From assembly GCF_024539675.1 (NCBI RefSeq), contig NZ_JAHHIT010000055.1:1-64000 (forward strand): a stretch of 64,000 nt of DNA, given 5' to 3'. The number at the start of each line of letters is the position of its first letter. The stretch's first letter is position 1. A program made the translations under genes and the position numbers. The notes below the pieces were generated by a model, which did no database searches, had not been told where the DNA came from, and worked only from the letters and a program-made list of their open reading frames with translations. Origin of the DNA: Streptomyces hilarionis. GTDB taxonomy: Bacteria; Actinomycetota; Actinomycetes; Streptomycetales; Streptomycetaceae. Positions 16,148-22,793 of the stretch are shown here, in pieces.

Positions 16148-18352
16148 ATGGCATCCGAGGAAGAACTGTTCGCCTCCGTCGACGCTCTGTTGAACGAGGA
16201 GCCGCATCTCCCGCCCCCGGCTGAGCGTGCCCGGCTGCGTGAAGCCGCCGGGATCACCCAGGCCCGCCTCGCCACCGCGCTGAAGACGACCACCCAGTCG
16301 GTGAAGAACTGGGAGAACGGGCGCAGCGAACCGAAGTCGCCGCGTCTGGACGCCTACCAGCGGCTGCTGAACGGGTGGGCGGCGAAGTACCCGGCCTCCG
16401 GAGCCCTCGCGCCGGCCCCGTCCGCCCCGGTCCCCCAGGCCCCCACCGTTCACACGGCTCCCCCGGCTCCCCAGGCCGCCGCGACGACGCCCGCGGCATC
16501 CGTGCCCCCTGCGGCCTCCCGGCAGCCCGCGCCCGAGGGAGCGCGCACGTCCGGCGGGGAGGCGGCGGATGCCGTCCCCGCTCCTCCCGCTTCGGCCCCC
16601 GCCCCGGCTCGCGAACGCACCGTCGCCTCGCCCGCCTCCCCCGCGCGGCGCCCGGCCGTGAAGCGGGCGGCGCAGGCGGCCGTGGCCGATCCGCGGTTCC
16701 CGCACGGGCCGCTCGCCGTCCTGGACGGTGACGGCTGCGCGTACGGCGTCGACGGCCTCGTCCTGGACTGCCCCGCCACGACCGTCGTGGAGCTGGTCGA
16801 GTGGACGCTGCGCGAGTCGGGTCTCGGCGCGCCGAGGCTGAACCGCAACGGCAAGGACTCCGATCCGCTGATCGTGCTCACCGCGTCGGCCGCCGTGAAG
16901 CTCGGCCTGCCCGAGCGCCTGGAAGGCCACGAGCAGCGTCGCTCGCTGCGCCTGCCCGAGGACCACCCGGTGGTGAAAGAGGTGGCCAAGGCCAAGTGGC
17001 GGCTCACCCAGCGCGGTTTCGGCCCCTGGCCGAGGATCTACCGCAAGGTGCAGGGCCGCGAGCGGCAGTGCGTGCAGCTGGCGATCCTGTCGTGGGACGC
17101 CCTCGACGAGCGGGCCTGGCCCGGCGTCGCCGAACGCGAGCCCGCCGAGATCGCCCGCGCGCTGACCGTGTACGCCACCCGCGTCATCACTCCGCGCGGC
17201 TCCACCGCCGTCTCCGGTCTGGAACTGATGACGGCGCTGCGTCCCCCCACGCGCGCGGTGCGCGACGAGGCGAGCGGGAACTGGGTGGCGGGCCACAACC
17301 CCGGGTCGCTGGGGACGGAGCCGATGGATCCCGCGCCGCCGGAGGCCACCCCCGAGCACCCCGTGGTGGTCGCCGGCGGCTGGACGGGCGGGTTCCTCGA
17401 CGAGGAGGCCTACCAGTGGGTGCGGCCGGTGGACCTGCTCAGCGACGAGGAGTGCACGCTGCCGTACGCGGTCGGTCTCGACCTCAACACCGCGTTCCTG
17501 GCCGCCGCGGCCCGTCTGGTCGTCGGCCTGTCCGCGCCCGACCACTTCCGCGGGCCGGCCTTCAATCCGAAGATCCCTGGTTCGTGGCTGGTGGATCTCT
17601 CGCACGTGGAGGTGGACCCGCGGCTGCCGTCGCCGTTCACGCCCAGCGGTGAGCGGCCGACGGGGCCCGCCTGGTACCAGACCCACACCGTCGCCTACGC
17701 GCAGGAGCTGGGCTTCAACGTCCGTCCGGTGGAGGCCTATCTGCGCCGCGAGACCGGCGCGTATCTCGACCCGTGGCACGACCGGCTGCGGACGGCGTAC
17801 GTCGACACGCTCGCCGACCTCGGCGTCACCAAGGACCTGGACGACCGGGAGTTCCTCGCCGCGATGGAGCGGCACAAGGAGGTCGACCCCGCCCTGGCCG
17901 CCGTCCTCGCCGCCGTCAAGGCGACCGTCAAGGGCGGGATCGGCAAGCTGCGCGAGCGCCCCCAGGGCCGGCGCTACCAGCAGGGCGAGCGGTGGCCGGC
18001 GTTGCAGCGGCCGACCTGGCGGCCCGACATCCGCGCGGCCGTCATCAGCAAGGCCCGGGTGAACATGCACCGCAAGCTCACCAACATGGCGAAGATGACC
18101 GGCCTGTATCCGCTCGCGGTCCTGTCCGACTGCGTCGTCTACCCCTCGCCGGGCGCGAGCCCGCTGGACTTCCTGCCGTACGCGGCCTCGGGCAAGCCGC
18201 AGCCCGGCGCGTTCCGTCTCGGCCCGACGCCGGGGCTGGCCAAGCTCGAGGGCGTCCAGTCGATGCTGTGGGCCGTCGACCTCATGGAGCAGGGCTACAA
18301 CCCGGCCCGGCACATCAAGGGCGGCGACGCCGTCCTCGACGAAGGCGAGTGA
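16148..18352 (+). CDS. tap: Telomere-associated protein Tap
   Basis: A 734-residue protein that matches Streptomyces Tap, close to the usual length of about 740. It opens MASEEELFASVDALLNEEPH and has an XRE-like helix-turn-helix (AAGITQARLATALKTTTQSV, about residues 30-50). A Pro/Ala-rich linker covers roughly 80-175, followed by a large conserved region containing DGLVLDCPATTVVELV, VGLDLNTAFLAAAARL and GGIGKLRERPQGRRYQ. Tap binds the telomere 3' overhang and recruits the terminal protein Tpg to finish replication of linear ends. ATG at 16148 has AAGG at good spacing. The tpg gene begins 4 bp after the stop, so they are one operon. Confidence 0.95.
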   Translation: MASEEELFASVDALLNEEPHLPPPAERARLREAAGITQARLATALKTTTQSVKNWENGRSEPKSPRLDAYQRLLNGWAAKYPASGALAPAPSAPVPQAPTVHTAPPAPQAAATTPAASVPPAASRQPAPEGARTSGGEAADAVPAPPASAPAPARERTVASPASPARRPAVKRAAQAAVADPRFPHGPLAVLDGDGCAYGVDGLVLDCPATTVVELVEWTLRESGLGAPRLNRNGKDSDPLIVLTASAAVKLGLPERLEGHEQRRSLRLPEDHPVVKEVAKAKWRLTQRGFGPWPRIYRKVQGRERQCVQLAILSWDALDERAWPGVAEREPAEIARALTVYATRVITPRGSTAVSGLELMTALRPPTRAVRDEASGNWVAGHNPGSLGTEPMDPAPPEATPEHPVVVAGGWTGGFLDEEAYQWVRPVDLLSDEECTLPYAVGLDLNTAFLAAAARLVVGLSAPDHFRGPAFNPKIPGSWLVDLSHVEVDPRLPSPFTPSGERPTGPAWYQTHTVAYAQELGFNVRPVEAYLRRETGAYLDPWHDRLRTAYVDTLADLGVTKDLDDREFLAAMERHKEVDPALAAVLAAVKATVKGGIGKLRERPQGRRYQQGERWPALQRPTWRPDIRAAVISKARVNMHRKLTNMAKMTGLYPLAVLSDCVVYPSPGASPLDFLPYAASGKPQPGAFRLGPTPGLAKLEGVQSMLWAVDLMEQGYNPARHIKGGDAVLDEGE

Positions 18353-18355
18353 CCC

Positions 18356-18913
18356 GTGGCCGAGATCGACGACGCCATCGACCGCGCCGACCGGGAGCAC
18401 TTCACCCGCCAGCCGCCCAAGACCCTCAAGGGCCGTGTCAACTTCCTGGTCAAGCAGCTCAAGACGACCCGGGCGGTCGCGGCGGAGCTCGGGATCAGCC
18501 AGCGGTCGGTGGAGCGTTACCGCACCGGTGAACGCAAGCATCCGCCGCAGGCGATCGCGGACCGGATCGACGCCGCCGTGCGGCAGCGGTGGCAGCCGCA
18601 GGTGCGCAAGCGCCGACGCAAGCAGGCCGCCACCACCCGCGGGATCACCGTCGAGACCAGGGCCCGGTTCGGCTACACCGCGCCCGTCGGGACCACCGAC
18701 GACGGACGGTTCCGGCGCCTCACCGTCCACCTCCCTCCGCCCTACGCGCAGCGGCTCTTCGACGCGCGGGAGGCCGGGTCGAGCGACCGGGAGATGCGCG
18801 CGATCATCGCCGAGGGCTTCAAGGACGTGTACTTCCAGGACGGCGGGTCCCGCGCCCCGGGCCTCAGCGACGTCACCCTCAACGACATCGACTACCTCGA
18901 CCTCGACTACTGA
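18356..18913 (+). CDS. tpg: Telomere terminal protein Tpg
   Basis: 185 residues, the standard Tpg size. Diagnostic segments are KGRVNFLVKQLKTTRAVAAE (helix-turn-helix region, residues about 24-50), RWQPQVRKRRRKQAATTRGI, ARFGYTAPVGTTDDGRFRRL, and the acidic tail VTLNDIDYLDLDY. Tpg is attached covalently to the 5' ends of linear Streptomyces DNA and serves as the protein primer for filling the terminal gap. The GTG start at 18356 lies 3 bp after the tap stop codon, implying coupling. The pair marks this replicon as linear. Very high confidence from motif order and from the neighbouring tap gene. Confidence 0.96.
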   Translation: MAEIDDAIDRADREHFTRQPPKTLKGRVNFLVKQLKTTRAVAAELGISQRSVERYRTGERKHPPQAIADRIDAAVRQRWQPQVRKRRRKQAATTRGITVETRARFGYTAPVGTTDDGRFRRLTVHLPPPYAQRLFDAREAGSSDREMRAIIAEGFKDVYFQDGGSRAPGLSDVTLNDIDYLDLDY

Positions 18914-18962
18914 GGATTCCCCTTCGGAACGGGTGACGGCGAGGCCGCCCGACTGCCGTTGA

Positions 18963-18984
18963 CGACGAGCAGCGTGCCTCGTCG
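18963..18984 (+). terminator. Hairpin after tpg
   Basis: CGACGAG at 18963-18969 pairs with CTCGTCG at 18978-18984 around an 8-base loop, 50 bp past the tpg stop. It could end the tap-tpg transcript. It also sits where the longest Fic reading frame would begin, which argues for a later Fic start. Confidence 0.35.
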
Positions 18985-19071
18985 GTGACGACCAGCGTGC
19001 CTGACGAGACCCGAGCGGCCAGACCACCCGCCCCGCTTCGGCACACGGGAGCGGGACCGCTTCGCCAGGCG

Positions 19072-20505
19072 ATGAGCCCTGCGGTAATCCGCTTGAACCG
19101 CAGCCGGTCGGATGGGCAGGCTTGCGCGGTGATGGTCGAGCTGGCCCCCCGCTTCCTGACCTGGGACGACGTCGATCCCGCCCGGCATCGCTTCGACGGC
19201 GCGTCAGCACCGCGGGCGGTGCGGTCGCTCGGGCCCGCACAGACGGTGCCCAGCCGCCCCGACATCCCCCTCGCTGACCCGGCGATGAGCGCCTGGAGCT
19301 GGAGCGAGGGACAGCCCTGGGCCGAAGCCATGTCGCACGCCCTCGCCGAGCACTACGGCCGCTGGACGGCGGGCTGGCGCTGGGCGCACGACGAAGGCGA
19401 CTTCGACGGAGGACCCGTCGGGAACTGGTGCTGCCCCCGGGACTCGATCACCACTCCTGAGGAGACGCTCACCCGTGTCGTCGCGGCGCTGCGCGAATGG
19501 CGCGCGTGGGTGGAGAGTCTCGCCGGGTGGTTCGACGCCTACCCGCTGGACCTGGCCGGCATCGAGGACCAGCGGATCCTGTGGGAGCGTGCCGCCCGCA
19601 ACCTGATCCTGCACGTAGCCGACCGCACCGGCTGCGGCAGCGGTTGGCACGGACACTGCCGTCAGGTACTCACCTGGTTCCTCAGCCGCTGGGGCGTCGC
19701 GCCCGACCGCGCGCAGGAACTGGTCGACGAGGCGATCGGCGGGCGGTTCGCGAGCTGGACGGGCCCCGACATCGTGCTGGTCGACGACATCGCGGAGCAC
19801 CTCGCGCTGTCGGTGCGGCCGCACGACGGCGCACGATCCGCCGGGCCGGCGCCGGACCACCTCGAGCGCTGGCTCGCGGTGCGCGACACCGTGCCATGGC
19901 CGAAGGTTCCGGAAGGCGGCCGGGACGAGCCGGTGGCCCCGTCGCGCGACGGCGCGGCGCAGGACATACAGGCCTTCGACGGCGCCTTGGACCCCGCCCG
20001 CGCCCGAGGCCTGCTGACCGCCCTGGAGCTGTTGCGGGCCGACGCGGCCCGCGGCTCCCTTCTTGACTTCGAGCTGCTCCAGCGCTGGCAGCAGCACGTT
20101 CTGGGCACACCGCAGCCGCCGTCGTTGCGCGACCGACCGGCCTTCGCCAAGGGAGGACGGGAACGCTACGGAATCGGCCCGGACACCCGAGCCCGCCTCG
20201 ACGCCTGCCTGGCCGAGAGCGCACGAACCACCGAGCGGCCCCTTTCCCTCTCCGCCCGGGCCGCACGTGCCTATCTCGACGTGTGCTTCTTCCATCCCTT
20301 CGACGACGGCAACGCCCGGTCCGCCTTCCTCACCCTCGTCTTCGTCCTCGCCCGCGAGGGCGTAGCGCTCGACGAGGTCAGTCTGCTGCGGCGCGTCACC
20401 TTCCAAGCCGACGAGCCGCAGGACGCCCTGATCCTCACGCGGTACGTCGACGGCCACCTCGCAGAGACCCGACGCAGGGTGGCGGCGGAGGACCACAAGC
20501 GGTGA
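19072..20505 (+). CDS. Fic family protein (putative AMPylase or related)
   Basis: About 477 residues from ATG 19072; GTG 18985 and ATG 19132 are alternatives, and no start has a strong ribosome binding site. The C-terminal Fic domain carries HPFDDGNARSAF (His then DDGNAR) near residue 410, close to the consensus HPFxxGNGR but with Ala for the second Gly. Fic proteins transfer AMP or another phosphate-containing moiety onto a target, and the His is catalytic. The N-terminal 250 residues are Trp-rich (WRWAHDEGDFDGGP, ILWERAARNLILHVADRTGC) and unrecognised. No separate antitoxin gene is visible beside it. Confidence 0.82.
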   Translation: MSPAVIRLNRSRSDGQACAVMVELAPRFLTWDDVDPARHRFDGASAPRAVRSLGPAQTVPSRPDIPLADPAMSAWSWSEGQPWAEAMSHALAEHYGRWTAGWRWAHDEGDFDGGPVGNWCCPRDSITTPEETLTRVVAALREWRAWVESLAGWFDAYPLDLAGIEDQRILWERAARNLILHVADRTGCGSGWHGHCRQVLTWFLSRWGVAPDRAQELVDEAIGGRFASWTGPDIVLVDDIAEHLALSVRPHDGARSAGPAPDHLERWLAVRDTVPWPKVPEGGRDEPVAPSRDGAAQDIQAFDGALDPARARGLLTALELLRADAARGSLLDFELLQRWQQHVLGTPQPPSLRDRPAFAKGGRERYGIGPDTRARLDACLAESARTTERPLSLSARAARAYLDVCFFHPFDDGNARSAFLTLVFVLAREGVALDEVSLLRRVTFQADEPQDALILTRYVDGHLAETRRRVAAEDHKR

Positions 20506-20738
20506 CGACTACCGTCCCCCCGCGCTGAGACCCCGCACGCCGTCCCCGTCCACACGGCCCAGGTGCGACCGCGCGTGAGCCGGCCGCCTCGGCGCCTCCA
20601 CGCCCTTTCCGTGCTCCGCGCACCCGCCTCCCACGATCAGGGCGTTTCGCCCCCAACAGCCCGCTGCTCACCCTCCGTTCGCGGAAGTATCACGTCCCGT
20701 GACGGGGCACCGCGCTCCGCACGACCAGGAGGAGACCC

Positions 20739-21098
20739 ATGCGAGCGAAGACGGCCCTCACCGCCGGCGCCCTGGCACTGACCATCGCCGCCGGAGCCGG
20801 ATGGGCCGCCCAGGCGGCTCCCGACCACAAACCCGCCCCCAAGCCCGCGCACACCCGCGTCGTCGACGGCTACCAGATCGTCACGCTCCCCAACGCCACC
20901 GTCCCCAACTTCCAGCGCCGTACCGTCTTCTGCCCGCCCGGCAAGCACGTCATCGGCGGTGGAGCCGAGGCCCAGGGCAACGACGCGATCCTCGTCGGCA
21001 GCTTCCCCACCCCCGACGGAACCGGCTGGATCGCCCTCGGCAGGCAGAACGCCTACAGCAGCGTCGGCATCAGCGTCTACGCCATCTGCGCCAACTGA
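20739..21098 (+). CDS. Small secreted protein, unknown function
   Basis: 119 residues. A Sec signal peptide (MRAKTALTAGALALTIAAGA, cleavage near AQA-AP at residue 27) precedes a compact domain of the kind CPPGKHVIGGGAEAQGN, SFPTPDGTGWIALGRQN and VYAICAN, with two Cys that could form a disulfide. Such beta-rich domains recur in actinobacterial secreted proteins without known function. CAGGAGGAG just upstream is a strong ribosome binding site. A strong hairpin follows the stop. Confidence 0.82.
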   Translation: MRAKTALTAGALALTIAAGAGWAAQAAPDHKPAPKPAHTRVVDGYQIVTLPNATVPNFQRRTVFCPPGKHVIGGGAEAQGNDAILVGSFPTPDGTGWIALGRQNAYSSVGISVYAICAN

Positions 21099-21121
21099 AG
21101 ATCTCCTTCCAGTCGCTTCAC

Positions 21122-21153
21122 CGCCCCGCCGCCGGACGTCCGGCGGCGGGGCG
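21122..21153 (+). terminator. Perfect GC-rich palindrome, likely terminator
   Basis: CGCCCCGCCGCCGG at 21122-21135 and CCGGCGGCGGGGCG at 21140-21153 are perfect inverted arms around ACGT, starting 24 bp after the secreted-protein stop codon. A hairpin this strong without a U-tract is typical of Streptomyces terminators; it could also serve the convergent MerR gene. Confidence 0.65.
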
Positions 21154-21273
21154 CCGCGCATTCCCCGTGAGCAGGCGAGCGGAGGGGAGGCGCGGCGGGC
21201 GGCCCTCCTCGTGGGCGGCGGTGGCAGAGGGCGCGGGCGGCGGTGGCAGAGGTCGCGGCGGCAGAGGTGGCGG

Positions 21274-21645
21274 TCAGGCCACCGGGCGGACCTGGCCGCC
21301 GGCCGCCTGCCGCAACGCGGTTTCCAGCCGGTCGCGGGCCTCGGTCTGGGAGGCGATCCGCTGGTTGAGGACCGCCAGGCGTTCCCGTGCCACCCGCAGC
21401 CCCCTGTCCGACGGCGGTGCCGCAGTCACGTCGCCGTCCAGGCACGGCAGGAACACCCGAACGTCGTCCAGGGTGAGGCCGGCGGCCAGCAGACAGCGGA
21501 TGTTGCCCACGCGCACCACGGCCCGCTCGTCGTAGACGCGGTAGCCGTTGGAGGCCCGTTCGGAAGAGATCAGTCCGGCCTGCTCGTAGTGCCGCAGCGC
21601 ACGAGCGGTCGTCCCGGTCGCCCTGGCCAGCTCACCGATCCGCAC
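21274..21645 (-). CDS. MerR family transcriptional regulator
   Basis: 123 residues from GTG at 21645, chosen because VRIGELARATGTTARALRHY begins a standard MerR winged helix and GGAGGTGGG lies just upstream. The DNA-binding part ends near residue 70 (VGNIRCLLAAGLTLDDVRVF), followed by a dimerisation coiled coil (LRVARERLAVLNQRIASQTE). No effector Cys cluster is visible, so metal sensing is unlikely. It lies 37 bp downstream of an SDR gene on the same strand, and the SDR promoter has MerR-type spacing and dyad symmetry, so the regulator probably activates its own operon. Confidence 0.9.
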   Translation of the reverse strand: MRIGELARATGTTARALRHYEQAGLISSERASNGYRVYDERAVVRVGNIRCLLAAGLTLDDVRVFLPCLDGDVTAAPPSDRGLRVARERLAVLNQRIASQTEARDRLETALRQAAGGQVRPVA

Positions 21646-21682
21646 CCGTCCCACCTCCCGGACCACTCCTATCACGCCGCGA

Positions 21683-22441
21683 TCACGCCACGACCGCTCC
21701 GCCGTCGACCGGGAGTACCGCCCCGGTGACGAACGAGGCGCCCGAGGCGGCAAGCTGGGCGATCGCCCATGCCACCTCCTCGGGGCGGCCGATCCGCCCC
21801 AGCGGGGTGTGCGCCAGCTGCCACTCGCGCACCGCGGCCGCCCGCTCGGGCGTCAGCCCCTGGTGCTCGCCGATGGGGGTGTCGATCGCGCCGGGCGCGA
21901 CCGCCGCCACCCGGATCCCGCGGGGCGCCAACTCGACGGCCCAGCTGCGGGTCAGCAGTTCCAGCGCGGTCTTCGTCGCCGCATAGACCGAGTTGCCCGG
22001 CCAGGCCCGCTGTCCCACCGACGTACTCACATTGATGATCACCCCGCGTGACGCCTCCAGGAGCGGCAGCGCGGCCTGAGCCAGCAGGACGGGAGCGACG
22101 AGATTGGTGGCGAGCTGCGTCTCGATCGCCTCGGGCGTCAGCGCCCCCAGGGCGCCGCCGCGCACGACGCCGGCGTTGTTGACGAGCACGTCGAGCCGAC
22201 CGTGTGTCTCCAGTACAGCCTCTAGAATCCGCCGGGGCTCGCCCTCGGCCGTGATGTCGGCGGCCAGTGGTGTGATCCTGGGATTCCCGGCAGCGGTCTC
22301 TTCGAGTCGCCGGACTCGTCGCCCGATCGCGACGACGTGGGCGCCCTCGGAGGCGAAGGCGCGGGCAGTGGCCCGGCCGATCCCGGTGCCGGCTCCGGTG
22401 ACGGCGATGACCCTGTCGGCATGCTGCGCGGTGCTGTTCAT
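21683..22441 (-). CDS. Short-chain dehydrogenase/reductase (SDR)
   Basis: 252 residues from ATG 22441 (an ATG at 22450 would add three). Classical SDR marks are TGAGTGIG near residue 14, NNAGVV near 88, the catalytic Ser in INVSTSV near 135, and YAATK with Tyr and Lys near 150. The second ATG lies only a few bases after the predicted -10, so the mRNA may be leaderless. The substrate is unknown. It forms an operon with the MerR gene downstream. Confidence 0.9.
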   Translation of the reverse strand: MNSTAQHADRVIAVTGAGTGIGRATARAFASEGAHVVAIGRRVRRLEETAAGNPRITPLAADITAEGEPRRILEAVLETHGRLDVLVNNAGVVRGGALGALTPEAIETQLATNLVAPVLLAQAALPLLEASRGVIINVSTSVGQRAWPGNSVYAATKTALELLTRSWAVELAPRGIRVAAVAPGAIDTPIGEHQGLTPERAAAVREWQLAHTPLGRIGRPEEVAWAIAQLAASGASFVTGAVLPVDGGAVVA

Positions 22442-22449
22442 GCCGGTCA

Positions 22450-22481
22450 TCGTGCAGCCCTGCCGCCAGCGGCAAGGTCAA
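22450..22481 (-). promoter_or_regulatory. MerR-type promoter with long spacer and dyad
   Basis: On the minus strand TTGACC (22481 to 22476) is followed after about 20 bp by a weak -10 around TGCACGAT. The spacer contains CCTTGCCGC-TG-GCGGCAGGG, an inverted repeat with one mismatch (22458-22477). A dyad inside an overlong spacer is the signature of promoters remodelled by MerR activators, and a MerR gene is the second gene of the operon it drives. Confidence 0.6.
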
Positions 22482-22646
22482 GCAGCGCCCCTCGGGCGGG
22501 AGCGGCCGGCCGTCTCGTGCGGGCGGTGAGCACCTCTCAAGGGCTTCACGAGCGGACCTCGACCCGAGTTCCAGCCGGGCGATCGAGGATGCCGCCAGGC
22601 GGGGAGGCCACAAGCCTCCGTTCGGCGTTCGGCGTGAGGAGTGCGT

Positions 22647-22793
22647 ATGCGCAACCTGGACCGGGACCCGCGTCGGCGGCGTCCCGAGCTGGAGCGGGCC
22701 GAGGGCGCGCCCCTCGCCGCCGACGCCGTGACGGGCGGGGCCTCCACCGCCGTCCACGTGACAGCTGCCGTGGTCGAGGGGAGGCGGCTCTGA
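22647..22793 (+). CDS. 48-residue ORF coupled to the flavoprotein gene
   Basis: ATG at 22647 with GAGGAG eight bases upstream opens a 48-codon frame whose TGA overlaps the next ATG as TGATG. The peptide has an Arg-rich front (MRNLDRDPRRRRPELERAEG) and a small-residue rear (VTGGASTAVHVTAAVVEG) ending RRL. It has no signal peptide, and I recognise no family. Its overlap with the flavoprotein-TTC38 fusion suggests translational coupling. It could be a regulatory leader peptide or a short substrate peptide for the downstream enzyme; the sequence alone does not decide. Confidence 0.45.
   Translation: MRNLDRDPRRRRPELERAEGAPLAADAVTGGASTAVHVTAAVVEGRRL

Noticed and set aside
16118..19240. Very long open frame (about 1040 codons) on the minus strand
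   Set aside because: It is the antisense of tap and tpg, which have unmistakable family sequence; its translation is low-complexity Arg/Gly/Val sequence produced by GC-rich codon bias.
22337..22792. N-terminal extension of the flavoprotein frame
   Set aside because: The extension is antisense to the SDR gene and its promoter, while ATG 22793 begins directly with the FAD-binding motif and overlaps a stop codon in TGATG.
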